This document shows, piece by piece, positions 38,991 to 49,944 of a DNA stretch of 64,000 bases (position 1 is the stretch's first letter; every line of letters begins with the position of its first letter). Source of the stretch: Delphinus delphis (Eukaryota > Chordata > Mammalia > Artiodactyla > Delphinidae); NCBI RefSeq assembly GCF_949987515.2, contig NC_082687.1, positions 117,285,838 through 117,349,837 on the forward strand, given 5' to 3'. The position numbers and the translations under genes were made by a program. The notes beneath the pieces are model-generated. The model was not told the DNA's origin. It did not search any database and was given only the letters and a program-made list of their open reading frames with translations.

Positions 38991-38995
38991 AGCAG
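38991..38995 (+). promoter_or_regulatory. SYNPO2: Tandem NAGNAG 3' splice site of the SYNPO2 last exon
   Basis: The acceptor reads CATTATTTCTAGCAG|AGTGG. Either AG (38991-38992 or 38994-38995) could be used, and both keep the frame, adding or omitting one Gln codon. Confidence 0.75.
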
Positions 38996-39535
38996 AGTGG
39001 ACGCTCTCTTTCTCTTCCTGGAAGACCAGTCCCACCCACCATCTCTACAACATCTCCTTGGGTATACCAGCCTGCTTATAGCTACTCTAGCAAACCAACT
39101 GATGGGCTAGAGGAAGCAAACAAGAGACTAACTCCTGGGGAAGCAGCAGCCAAGTCTTCTTTTGGTTTACTGGATGATGCCTTCAGACCCAGAAACATTC
39201 AGGAATCCATTATGGCAAATGTGGTCTCAGCAGCTCGGAGGAAGGTGCTTCCAGGGCCGTCTGAGGATTGGAATGAAAGACTGTCCTATGTCCCTCAAAC
39301 CCAGAAGGCCAATATGGGCTCATTTGGAAGGCAAGAGTATAATGTTGCATTCCTACCCAATAATAGTATGCCCACCAACTCCCAACATGATTCACAGGTA
39401 CCATATGCATATTATAGGCAGCCTTCCAGAAATGATTCTGAAATAATGTCCATGGAGACCAGGTCTGATTACTGTGTTTCAGTAACCAATTGCAACTATA
39501 ACCCACACCCTAGGGGATGGAGACGCCAAACATGA
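38993..39535 (+). CDS. SYNPO2: SYNPO2 alternative C-terminal exon (long isoform)
   Basis: This terminal exon has 180 sense codons and a TGA at 39533-39535. It starts after TTTCTAG (or after the overlapping CAG). Translation begins QSGRSLSLPGRPVPPTISTT and ends NYNPHPRGWRRQT, which I recognise as the C-terminus of the long synaptopodin-2 isoforms (1261 residues in human, from memory). Phase 0 matches the internal donor of exon 4. The segment is Pro-, Ser-, Tyr- and Asn-rich and appears disordered. RSLSLP at its start fits the mode-1 14-3-3 consensus R-S-x-S-x-P, and DDAFRPRNIQESIMANVVSA looks like an amphipathic segment. It lies 26.7 kb from exon 4 with no intervening coding exon that I can detect. 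There are no frameshifts or stops, so the exon looks functional. Confidence 0.93.
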   Translation, partial: QSGRSLSLPGRPVPPTISTTSPWVYQPAYSYSSKPTDGLEEANKRLTPGEAAAKSSFGLLDDAFRPRNIQESIMANVVSAARRKVLPGPSEDWNERLSYVPQTQKANMGSFGRQEYNVAFLPNNSMPTNSQHDSQVPYAYYRQPSRNDSEIMSMETRSDYCVSVTNCNYNPHPRGWRRQT

Positions 39536-39662
39536 AAGTTAGAAGAACTGATCATGTGCCACTTATAATTTTTTTTTAATGTTTCTTTGCAGTGGTTTTG
39601 ACTTTTCCAACAGATTTAGATTCACTTTTGATCTTGGCTTGTTCTCATAGGTCATTTATCTG

Positions 39663-39700
<38 letters not shown>

Positions 39701-40204
39701 CACATGTGAGTGTGAATCACTTCCTTCTCTGCAGATGCATAGAGAATTTCTTTGAAGAAAAATTCATTTTCTGTGCTGATGGCACTTATACGTAATTCAT
39801 AATCTTAATTCCATTTTTTTCATTAATATGGAGTAGTCTAGGCAACTAAACTCTCTCAATTAAAATGAAATTTAAGTATTTTCTTGTATGTGCCTTAGTC
39901 TAGGATGGAATTAATGAAATATGGTATGCTAATTGTCATTAGCAGTAACAGCAAGAATATATAACATTGGAGAATTTTTCAATGGGGATATGACAATGAA
40001 TAATAATTACATAAAAAGGATTCCCTTGGTGGTATTTTAAGCATTTCTCTGAAATATATTTTAAAATCTGATAAAATTTGGTTTTTGGAATTGAAATATA
40101 GATGTTCTCAGAAAGAAATAAATATTTGAGAGTAAGACAATTATACATTTCAGACGGATTTTTGAGATAAATGGCGTAATATGTGGGGAATAGAAAGATT
40201 TAGG
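39536..40204 (+). other. SYNPO2: 3' UTR of the long SYNPO2 isoform and downstream flank
   Basis: AT-rich sequence after the TGA. It contains a (TG)n tract at 39667-39697, an ATTAAA at 39859-39864 and an AATAAA at 40117-40122, either of which could direct polyadenylation. I cannot choose between them from sequence alone. Confidence 0.55.
39667..39697. repeat. SYNPO2: (TG)n microsatellite
   Basis: About 15 uninterrupted TG units lie 130 bases after the long-isoform stop, inside the presumed 3' UTR. They are expected to be length-polymorphic. Confidence 0.95.
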
Positions 40205-40389
40205 TACAGGATTTACTTTTTTTTTTTTTTTTTTTTTGCGGTACGCAGGCCTCTCAGCGGCCACGGCTCACGGGCCCGGCCGCTCCGCGGCATGTGGGAT
40301 CCTCCCGGACCGGGGCACGAATCCGCGTCCCCCGCATCGGCAGGCGGACTCCCAACCACTGCGCCACCAGGGAAGCCCTACAGGATTTA
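40205..40389 (-). mobile_element. CHR-type SINE (short form) with internal deletion
   Basis: The body is 40216-40378, flanked by TACAGGATTTA at 40205-40215 and 40379-40389. Compared with the copy at 9091-9305 it lacks about 50 internal bases, joining GGCCTCTCA directly to GCGGCCACGG. The low divergence indicates a recent insertion. Confidence 0.92.
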
Positions 40390-42930
40390 TTTTTAATCTA
40401 CTTAAAGCCAGTAGCCTGAGACAGGAATAGATTCTGGGTTCAGGCGTTCTCATTTGTCAAATGAGAATATCAGATTATTTAATCTCTTGTATCCTTAACA
40501 GCTCTGATATTCTGAGTTTCTCTCATTTGTAGAATGACCCTTGATGCATTATGCATTTTTATTGCTCATCATATAAATATCAGATTAAGTTTAGGAGTGG
40601 ATGAGGTCCCTGGTGTCACTACATGTATCATTAAAGGTCCAAGAGGAATTGTTGGGCGGCAGGTTTTGTGCTATGTGTTATGTGGAGTGAGGGTTGATGT
40701 GAAGCAAAAAAGCTATTAGTGGATTTAAGGAAGTGGTAGAGGATGTGTCCGTTATCATGCAAACGTAGGTCATGACCATTTATTTAGTTATGGAAAGCAT
40801 GCCACAGAAGCCTATGCAACAAGTGGTGCTTCTTTAGAAAGACATCATTAGGATGTTCAAAGGAAGTTAAACAGTTGCTTGGACAATTCCATGACCCATG
40901 CCTTGTTAGCATGACCATGAGACAATCAGTCAAACACCTGCTCCTCACTGCCATACCCACAAAGTATTAAATACAAGGAAATTCAAAGTATTTTACATCA
41001 TAAACAAGAATTGAGAACATTTTAAAATGAAAACATCTTGAGTGTTCAAAACTTTCTTAGGTTTCTAAATATGATTATTTTGTTTTGTTTTACTTTTTTT
41101 GACTCTTGAATTTATCACTATGATGGTCTCTTTCACAGGATAAAATTTTTTTAAATTGCCAGGATACAAGTAATCCCTTATGTTGGAAACAAAGAAATAA
41201 AAAGTTGAAGAAATCACAGTAAATTCTATTGGTAATGGAGTCACCCAGATACTAATTTGTTCAGTTATTAAGAAGAGTACTTTCTAAATTTATAGTGTTA
41301 AATTATCTTAAATTGATACAGCATTAATTCTCTCAAATTATAAGATATAATTATTGATTCCTAAAGAATTCCTAAAGATTCCTAAAGAATTAAAAAAATA
41401 ATGTCTGGTATATTGATTAATCTGTCAGGAATTCTCAGGAATCCCCACATAAAAATTCTTATAGTGATTCAGTTATTCTACATGTCAATGTTTTAAGATA
41501 TGCAGAATTTAGCAGAAAAGATTTTGTGTGACAGGATCATATCCTATTTTGTTGCTTTCTTTTATGATGCTAGAAGTTATTTCCTTTACTCCTTAGATTT
41601 TAGATACTTCAATTCCAGAAGTTGATATACATTATATTATTCACTAAAACTTTCACTAGACTCAAAATAGAGAGAAGCAGACATTTTAAACTTAAATATT
41701 ATTGTAAAACAACCATCTCCCTCTTTGCATGCACTAGATCAAAATAATCATGGTATTAAGCTATTTGAATTTATTCTAGACATCATGAAAATGACAGTAC
41801 ATGGCAGGAAAGTTATGCATTTTTCATTCACAAGGAAATGACTGTCTCATATTTTTATTAGAAGTCAATGTTTTAAGAAGTCACACTTTGCAGACATAAT
41901 TCTGAAAAGCAGAAGTGCCATTGTCAAATCATCACAAAATGTATGGGTATTTATCTCCAGTTTACTCAAAAGGAGTAAAGTTAGATTGCTTACACTCAAG
42001 CTAGTGTTTGAGCTAAGGTTGCCATGCTGATATCTGATTCCTTTTGAGAATACCTAGATAACTACTGTTCTCACAAAAATAAAATCAGTTTGTCTTATAT
42101 TCCAAATAATAGTCTTTTTAGAGAAGAGCTGTTGCTTTGTAAATATATACCACATGTGTTGTAAGACATTTTTCTACTAGTAGCAGTCACATAGGTACAG
42201 AGTTCTGTTCTACCATGGATTAAAAAGCATTCTCTAAAAGTACACTAATATGGCACCTCCTTTCCATCTTGAGTTTAAATATATCATTGCATGTGTGTGA
42301 AGTGTCTGTTATTAAGATGATTTAAATACTGTGCTGTATTTTAAGTTTTATAACTGCACAATTCTAGTCCATTTATCTCTGAATATGTCTCATGTTTTGG
42401 CCCCATCACCCACACTGGAAAGGGCTACACAGTTAGGGCTCAAGCATATACATATATATATTAATCAATTGAAACTTTGGATAAAAAAATACATCAAATA
42501 GGCTCAGTTATTATAATTAGATAGGAACTGTAGAAATGTTTGTTTTTAAGAGAAAGTAGATTTTCACATTTGATTTCCTTTTAAAGTAGAAGTATCTACA
42601 TTGTCCACACCTTTTCTTCTAAAATAGACTATGTTCTCCTGCTTATTAGCTTAACATTTCCACCTTTGTTAATCCCAATAGACTGTATTTGAAAGATGCA
42701 TACTGAAAATCAAAATTGTATTAGTAATAAATATTAACTTGAAAATCAACTTAAACAGCCTTTTTATTTTTCCTTATAAAAAATTGTTTTGAAATAGTTT
42801 TCACTCCAAAGATTTAACCTTATGTACTACATATTTTTAAATTTTAGTTTCTACTGTATCAGCTTCCAGACACATCAAAAGAATTTCATGCTGGCTGGTA
42901 ACATTTTAGCTATAACATTTAAAAACTTGT
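40390..42930. other. Intergenic AT-rich sequence, no gene seen
   Basis: I see no coding exon, RNA gene or identifiable repeat here. There is a small local repeat at 41357-41391 in which ATTCCTAAAG occurs three times in tandem. Confidence 0.6.
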
Positions 42931-42934
42931 TGTG

Positions 42935-43345
42935 AGTTGTGAGTTTAAGTTTTATTTGGGGTCTTACTGAGGACTACAGCCAGGAAGACAGTCTCTCAGT
43001 AGCTCTGAGAAACTGCTCTGAAGAGGCAGGGTAGGAGCCAGTATACCTATGAATTTTTTTGCTAGGAAATACTGGTAGTCAAGCAAACATCTTAGTAAAA
43101 GATTATTGCTAATCACATAGAACAGATATCTCAAATTAATGATTTTTGTGCTTTTCTGCAAGAAACTGGGCTCACTGAAATTCTTCCTGAGATGTGCTTC
43201 TTAACTACCTAGGGGCCTGTTTATCCAAAGCACAGAATGCCTCATACGTTTTTTCCATGCTGTATTTTCCTCAGGGTGCACTGTTCTGTCGGTGGGCCAA
43301 CTGCAGCAGATTCCGACTTAACCCTTTGTATAACTAGATGATGAG
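42935..43345 (-). mobile_element. Endogenous retrovirus LTR, decayed
   Basis: Reverse-oriented LTR-like sequence: GAGTTTAAGTTTTATTTGGG (reverse AAATAAAAC poly(A) region), CAGTAGCTCTGAGAAACTGC and CTCTGAAGAGGCAGGGTAGG. Its right part includes GGGCCTGTTTATCC and CAGGGTGCACTGTTCTG. I recognise the pattern from artiodactyl LTRs but not the family name. No retroviral gene is attached. Confidence 0.55.
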
Positions 43346-43910
43346 TGACACTCTCTTCTTTTTTTGTTCACATGACTGAAGATGCTAATGCCATAGAAAA
43401 AGCCCCTTTCCTCTTAGGAATTCCTAGCACTCAGTAAACTATAAATCTCAAAACATGCCAAAAGATAAGTTATGTTATCTCCACGTGGAGCCAGCGGGCA
43501 GCCTGAGGCAAGGAGAGTCCAATTCCCTGGCTAGTCACCAGGAAGACAGCAACAGAGACGCTTCAGGACTAGCCAGTGTTTCCCTAGTCCACATAATACC
43601 AGAAGTATTTAGTGCAAAGTACTTTTCCTCAGTGGTTTTGGAAAAGAACAGGATCTGTGACTTCTCAAATTTAATGGAGCAGTATTTTTCACAAAGGGAC
43701 ATTTCATTATTCACAGCATTATAAAATGTGACAGTTTATATTTCTAGAAAGAGTCTGGCAATCCCCCCTATAAAAATCAAGTAATTTTATGAAAACCACT
43801 TAAAGAGGAAATGCCACCAGTGTATCTTGCTCTGATATTTTTTTCCTCTCTAAAGTTGTAGTGAAGAGTTGCTACATTGTACCTTCTTTGTCCTTGACTT
43901 TTCTGTCATT

Positions 43911-44215
43911 TTGCTTTTTTTTTTTTAATGTATTTATTTATATTTATTTTTGGCTGCGTTGGGTCTTCATTGCTATGTGCAGGCTTTCTCTAGTTGTGGC
44001 GAGCAGGGGCCACTCTTCACTGTGGTGTGTGGGCCTCTCACTGCGGTGGCTTCCCTTGTTCCGGAGCACAGGCTCTAGGCACGTAGTCTCCGTAGTTGAG
44101 GCACACGGGCTTAGTTGCCCCGCGGCATGTGGGATCTTCCCAGACCAGGGCTCGAACCCGTGTCCCCTGCATTGGCAGGCGGACTCCCAACCACTGTGCC
44201 ACCAGGGAAGTCCCT
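43911..44215 (-). mobile_element. CHR-type SINE (long form)
   Basis: Reverse orientation: a T-run, TTTTGGCTGCGTTGGGTCTT, TTTCTCTAGTTGTGGCGAGC and a right end TGCCACCAGGGAAGTCCC. A flanking duplication is not clear. The 154-codon plus-strand open frame across it (43861-44325) is an artefact of the SINE. Confidence 0.88.
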
Positions 44216-44219
44216 ATGT

Positions 44220-46150
44220 CACTCTTCTTAATAAACTGTCCTCCATTCCCACCTCCAGCCAAGAGGAAAAAGCTTCACCACCTCTTCAGCATTTTGAGAT
44301 TTATGCTTATTACTTGAGGGTCTGAAAAGGCTTTGTAGAGCAGGACTGCCTCACCATGATGATTTGAATAAATGTGAGGTTTGCCCTAAATTACCAAATA
44401 AATTATAATGGGGTATATGTAGGCAATGGCACAATTTTATGTAAGCCCAAACTGACCTTGAAGAACCCTGTCTACATTACTACGAACATTCAGAGGATCC
44501 TGCTTAGCCTTTCGTCAGCATCACCTCTTCTAGAAAAAATTATCCATTTAGACAACTGAGCTATAGTTGTATTCTGCAGGTATAGTGCACATGCTGGAAA
44601 GTAAAGTGCCATCCTTAAACTAGGGAAGATACACTGTTTGTACTGCCCCTACTCCCATTTGGATGGAGCAACCATTTTTTAAGCAGCAGAGAAATCTATG
44701 ACAGGAGTCCACAGCAGCTTTTTAGGACCCAGGGCCAATCCCTGACCCAGTCAGGACTAGCCTCATTTCAAGAAGTTGGTAGTTTTTCCTGTTATTCTAC
44801 ATGTCATTCATACCATAGCCTTCTGCCAGACCAGTAAGTAAATAGGACAGAGAAGAATAATAATTTTAAAATAAATAAATAAATAGGGAGGGGTTTTACC
44901 TATTTTTTCATAACTTGGTTTTATTTGGAACTTTATGCCAGTTAAATTTTGTCCTTAAATTCGAATGATATCTTCTCCGGTTTCTATCTACAGTAACTAC
45001 AGCTCTGATTATCAGCAATACAAAATGCCTTTAATTGATTGAAGCTGATACTTACTAGGGGGCTAAGAAGAGGAATAAGAACCCTGATTTTGTGATAAAA
45101 CAGCCAAAGTTCAATGCTCAGCTAAGCCAAGCCCTAGGTCCAGCATGAATTTGATAAAGAAAATAACCAAAAAGAGGGCAGAGGTTTCATGTCCTGCAGT
45201 GTTCTGCAGTAGTGGTGTTTGAAAATCTTACAGTGTTTCCAAGAGAGATTCAACTTCCACAAGATGTTTTAATAAGCAAAGTATCTGGATTTCTCATTTT
45301 GCATAAAAAAGAAGGCACTGAGAAAGAAATAAGAATTAACTGTTCAAGGACTAAAGTGCTATCAGGTAGAAAAAAATCAGAGGTATGAACAAATTCTATA
45401 AATATTTTACTTGAGGAAGTTGCAAAATGATTTGTAACACGTTTTTATTTCACCATTACCCTGCTATAAAATTAACAAAGCACATTAAAAGAGGGCCATT
45501 CCAAGATGAATAAAAAAGAAAGGGGGGTGAATTTTAGCCATAAGTATAAAACAAATGATTTTACTACCATGAAGACACTGATATTTATGGCACAAATATT
45601 TCCATAAAACATGCATTGCATTCACTTTAAGAGATCTCCCTTCAGGCATTAAATTAACCAACTTTGAATTTTTCCCGAGTTATTATTATTTGAAGTTACC
45701 AATAGCAAGATTTGATTTTAATCTAAGAAAATTGTGACTTTGGTGAATACAGCAGAATTATAAGGTCAGCAAGTAATGCTCATCCTGATTTTTAATTTCT
45801 GTGACAAAAGGAAACATTAAATTTTATCAGCCTGAGCAGGTTTAAAAACACTGAATGATATTTCTGTTCTGCCCTAGACTTTTTCTCTTGGTACAGTGAA
45901 TGTACCCAGAATTGGGTTTAAAGGAAGAGCAAATTCAAATCCTTTCCCTAAGTGGAAAGCTAATATAAATGGGCTCACCATAGTCTATGGCTATAGACTC
46001 TGCAGATTTTAAGAAGAGAACCTGAGGAAGGAGAATGGAATGTCACAGTTGGTGGACATTTAGTAATTCCGCTAGAATGTATCACTTTTAACCAGGGCAC
46101 ATAAAGCCCTTTTGTTGGCAGCTCCAGGAACTACTGTCATGGGGAGATGG
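44220..46150. other. Intergenic sequence, no gene seen
   Basis: AT-rich, with no open frame that shows family similarity and no repeat I can name. Confidence 0.55.
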
Positions 46151-46467
46151 ATGCATTCACTTATCAGTCAGCAACCCTTTATCATTTACCTACTCAGGGC
46201 TAAATACAATGCTTCATGCCAGGGATGTATTAGTGAATAAAATGTGGCCTCTGTCCCCAGGGAGCTGATAGTACTAATAGAAGGTACAATGTAAGGAGAC
46301 AAGAATACTGATAGGATTGTACACAGAGATTAAGAGAAGAGCAAAAAGCAAAACAAAAAAACCCCCAGCCTTAAGGGTGGGAGGATTGCTGTATGCAGGG
46401 TGAAAAGGTCCTCAGAGAAGCCTTTTAGAAGAATTCATGGCAGAGTTGAGTCTTAAAGATTGAGTGA

Positions 46468-46501
46468 CTGTACTCACCTCTATTGGTAGAGGTGAGTACA
46501 G
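46468..46501. repeat. Perfect inverted repeat, 15-bp arms and 4-nt loop
   Basis: CTGTACTCACCTCTA (46468-46482), loop TTGG, then TAGAGGTGAGTACAG (46487-46501), the exact reverse complement. It is embedded in ancient repeat copy B. Confidence 0.95.
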
Positions 46502-46615
46502 CAAAGAAAGAGCCCATTCCAGACAGAGGGCACAGCTAATAAACTCCAGGCAGTTCTGTGTTATTGCTGGATAATAAAGGGAGAGTCAGAAAGCAGTGGA
46601 TTTTATCCCACAGGG

Positions 46616-47012
46616 AAGGATAAACTTTTTCTTTTTGTAAAAGGCCAGATACTAAGTACTTTAGGCTAAGAGAAGCATATGGCTTTGACTCAACTCTACA
46701 AAAGTGGCTACAGCTAATATGAAAATGAATGAGCCTGGCGTAATAAAATATTATTTATGGAGACTCTAATTGAAATTTCATATAATTTTCACAAGTCATC
46801 AAATATTATTAAAAAATTTTTTTTCCAACCACTTAAGTCAGCAAAGGGTTGCTTCCAGCCCGCGCACCGCAACAAAAAGATCCCACATGCAGCAACGAAG
46901 ATCCCACGTGCTGCAACTAAGACCCGATGCAGCCATAAATAAATAAATAAATAAATAAGGCATTAGGCCAAATTTGTGCTGTTGGCCATAGTTTGCCTAT
47001 TCCTGCTGTCAG
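46616..47012 (-). mobile_element. hAT-like non-autonomous DNA transposon, split by a SINE fragment
   Basis: The left portion reads AACTTTTTCTTTTTGTAAAA and GGCCAGATACTAAGTACTTT. The right portion reads GGCCAAATTTGTGCTGTTGG and CATAGTTTGCCTATTCCTG. A CHR SINE 3' fragment sits inside. The same family occurs at 59895-60134, where an 8-bp duplication supports the hAT class. The strand is nominal. Confidence 0.6.
46857..46962 (+). mobile_element. CHR-type SINE 3' fragment
   Basis: It reads GCCCGCGCACCGCAACA, then GCAACGAAGATCCCACGTG, then GACCCGATGCAGCC, ending in an (AAAT)n tail at about 46935-46958. Only the 3' end of the long form is present. Confidence 0.8.
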
Positions 47013-48736
47013 GCAACCATGGACAGCCATTAAAGAATGTTAAACAGGAACTGGCCTGACCTAGTCCTCTTGGTAGGAAGTTCATTTTGGCAGCAGTGGG
47101 GAAGATACATTTGAGAGAGGACGGTCCAAGGAAAGAAGGACATGGAGAGCTGTCAAGTCTTTTCTGTGAAAAGGAAGCACGGTTTGCCTCCTTGAACACT
47201 TTGTACTAAATCAGTCAACACTAGGGTACCCCCTAAATGTCCCTTCCCTCCCCCATTACTGCCCACTCCCTTCTCTGCCACAGTGCCTCCTCCTCCCATC
47301 TCACCCTCCTCATCTCACCACCCCTGTCCCAAACACACAGCATGGCTGCCAGCTGGCCTGCTCTTTAAAACTCTTTCAACAGAACAGAGAACAGGGAATT
47401 GTGCTGAAAGAGTGACCCCCAGTAGCCCCACTTCTCTAATTTCTGGGAAGACGGTAATGGCTGAGTGGGCACTAGGGTGACCCAGCCTTCCTCCAAGCCA
47501 TCAATATATGTTACAGATGTGGTTACAATCTTTGGAACATTTATTTTCCAGTTGACAGGAATAAATCTTTTTTTTCTTTTGCATTTGGCAGATTAAGTAA
47601 TGTGCCGTCTTCTTTTCCTGCAGCATAATCTAAGATTTTATCCTTTGCTAAATAGTCTTGATTTCAAAGCATTTAAAATTAAATATGCCACAAAAACGTT
47701 TTGATACTGAAATTATTTTAATAGATTAAGAACTAAAATAGGAATATCTTTGGTAAGTTTCCAAAACTCATGGACTATTAAAATGAGAAGGGGACCTAGA
47801 CACCATATAATGAAACACAGGAGGGATTTTGAAAGCCAAAATGAGTACCAGCTTCTCTTTCCTTTCAATGTTGTGTTCCTTCTTCAAAGAATTGATTGCA
47901 GAGCTTTTCTAACCCAATATCTGCTAAATTTAAGACGACAGTATTATCCTACCTTTTGTACAATGCCATTTTCAAACATGAATGTTGCTGTAATACCAAT
48001 TCCATTTTAAGCTCTTAAGGCGCTTGATGTGTATAGACCTGAACCAATGTGATGTTTTTCCAGACACGGCCCATGTTAACATCCCTCCTCCCTTCCTGTT
48101 CTACAGACAAGAGATGATGTCATTGGCAATCGAGGGGATAGTTTTATGGTGCACTCTATCATTATCTCCATCTTCAAATCCTCCCAAAGTGGAGAAACAC
48201 AAAATGAAGGAGAAGGAGTGGAAGTAGTGGAAGATGTATAATATTTGTGCTTCTAAAAGAGTAAAGCAGAAAAAGTCAGAGTTGACTACAATAATAACTC
48301 ATTCTAACTAAAGCAGCTCTGAAGTCTGGAAATTGCCAGTCTATTATACCCACATAAACAAACAGTTCAAGTTCAAGAATGATGTGAAAATCTTTCAACA
48401 GGATGATATGTGAAAAATTATGACAAAGTCACAAGAGTTTAATTATTATGCATTTTCAAAAACAGAAAAAAATCGGAGAAGTGTCACAAAATCTAGGCAA
48501 TTCTGCCACATATTCTTCTGATCTGCTTTGATTTCATCACATATGTCAATCCAAATGAACCTTCTTAAACATGGCAAGGTGCAGATTTGCACTGGAGACT
48601 TAGCTGTTGCTTATCTATTTTCACAGAATTAACAACAATCTTATTCAATAATCCAGAAAACAATTAATAGGGATTTATTTGACATAATTTACTTGAATGA
48701 TTATTCTCTTTCACTGCATTCATCCAATCACTCATC

Positions 48737-48780
48737 AAGAATACAGTAAGTAAAAAAAAAAAAAAAGAATACAGTAAGTA
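48737..48780. repeat. Poly(A)-only insertion with 16-bp duplication
   Basis: AAGAATACAGTAAGTA occurs at 48737-48752 and 48765-48780, separated by twelve A residues only. The structure matches a retrotransposition product that kept only its tail. Confidence 0.8.
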
Positions 48781-48814
48781 TTTTTTAGGTGATAAGCACT
48801 CTGCTAAGTAGAAA

Positions 48815-49045
48815 GAGTGATGATGATGATAGTCACTATAGATACTGGAAATGTACCAAATCCTGTATTAAACGTTTTAACTCTATTGTCTCTTTTAATC
48901 TTTCTAACTTTTTACATTTGATACTGTTAATATCCCCATTTACAGATGAAGAAACTGAGGCATAGAATGCATAAATAACTGACACGGTCATACTAACAGA
49001 AAGTGGTAGATCAAGGATTTGAACTTGGCCATTTCTGTTTCACAG
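48815..49045 (-). repeat. MIR SINE
   Basis: Reverse MIR core: CCCCATTTACAGATGAAGAA, then ACTGAGGCATAGAATGC, then GGATTTGAACTTGGCC. Confidence 0.8.
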
Positions 49046-49489
49046 CCCATTTTATTTGCACTTATCTATATATACATGATAAAAAGATGTAGACGGCATG
49101 GCCTCTCCATGTTTAGGAAACTAGATAGATAAATTTACAACAAAAGAAAAATTCTAAGGCATGTATGGGATCATGATGCTGAAAAGTATCATAGCAATTA
49201 TCTAATCAAAACTCTCATTTTGCAGAAAGAAAATTGAGACCTAGCTAGGACAAAATGCCCAGTGGAGTGCAGAACCACTTTTCTCTACTCCTAGTGCTAC
49301 TCTGCAAGTCTAGGTCCTCATCATCTGTTACCTGAACTATTAAAATAGCATCATACTGTGTCTCTCCATCCCCAGTTCCATTATTTTCTATTATAATTAT
49401 ATTTATATATAATTCTATTATAATTATAATTAACTCAGACCTGTTAATGTTGAATTCCTTAAACTCTTCATAATGGTTTTCTCTTCCTT

Positions 49490-49890
49490 TTTGCTGAAGG
49501 CCCGGCTCTGCCTTATCAAGCACCAATCTATCCTTCTTCCTGCTCTGGCTCCCACCACTGCTCCAGCTGGTCAATAATCCATTTCCACAATCCTGCTGTT
49601 TGGGTTCCTTCCCTTATGTGTTTGAGTATACTCTTCCCTCTGTCTAAAATGCCTTCTCCTTTCCTAGCCTGTGAACTTGTTCATCCTTAAGAAGCAGCTA
49701 AGATATCACTCATTAAATCATTTCGTTCTCCAAACTCCTTCCTCTGCATTTCTATAATATTTCAGTTATACTCAATATTAGAGACAATGACTTGCTTATC
49801 TTTTATTCTTGCTTATCTTTTATTCTAACACCTAATAAATCACATGGATGACTCATAGTAGGTCTTCAATACATGCTTGAATGAATGAAT
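49490..49890 (+). repeat. L2 LINE 3' end
   Basis: CTCTTCCCTCTGTCTAAAAT followed by GCCTTCTCC, and the end AGTAGGTCTTCAATACATG with a GAATGAATGAATGAG tail, are L2 landmarks. A perfect 17-bp tandem duplication (CTTGCTTATCTTTTATT) lies at 49791-49824. Confidence 0.78.
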
Positions 49891-49944
49891 GAGTACACTG
49901 AGAGTACTATGGTTTCTTGATTTCCAAGTCAATTTTTGCCCCAA

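Larger units (their letters stand above)
12309..38992 (+). other. SYNPO2: SYNPO2 intron 4 (long isoform), about 26.7 kb
   Basis: This is defined by the internal donor at 12309 and the acceptor at 38991-38995. It is AT-rich and holds CHR SINEs, MIRs, L1 pieces, an L2 3' end, a MER5-like element and an ancient repeat, listed separately. Stretches where I see no gene or identifiable repeat include about 16070-17940, 20830-22530, 22700-23860, 24050-25980, 34000-37320 and 37770-38990. The open frames there are short and unsupported. Confidence 0.75.
46155..47165 (+). repeat. Ancient interspersed repeat (copy B), interrupted by a hAT-like element
   Basis: The left part runs to about 46615 with TCTGTCCCCAGGGAGCTGAT and CATTCCAGACAGAGGGCACA. 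The right part from about 47015 has GGACAGCCATTAAAGAATGT and TTCATTTTGGCAGCAGTGGG. Both align by order with copy A. The left part contains the hairpin at 46468-46501. Confidence 0.6.

Noticed and set aside
43861..44325. 154-codon open frame
   Set aside because: It is almost wholly a reverse CHR SINE, whose long GC-rich body gives open frames in several copies.
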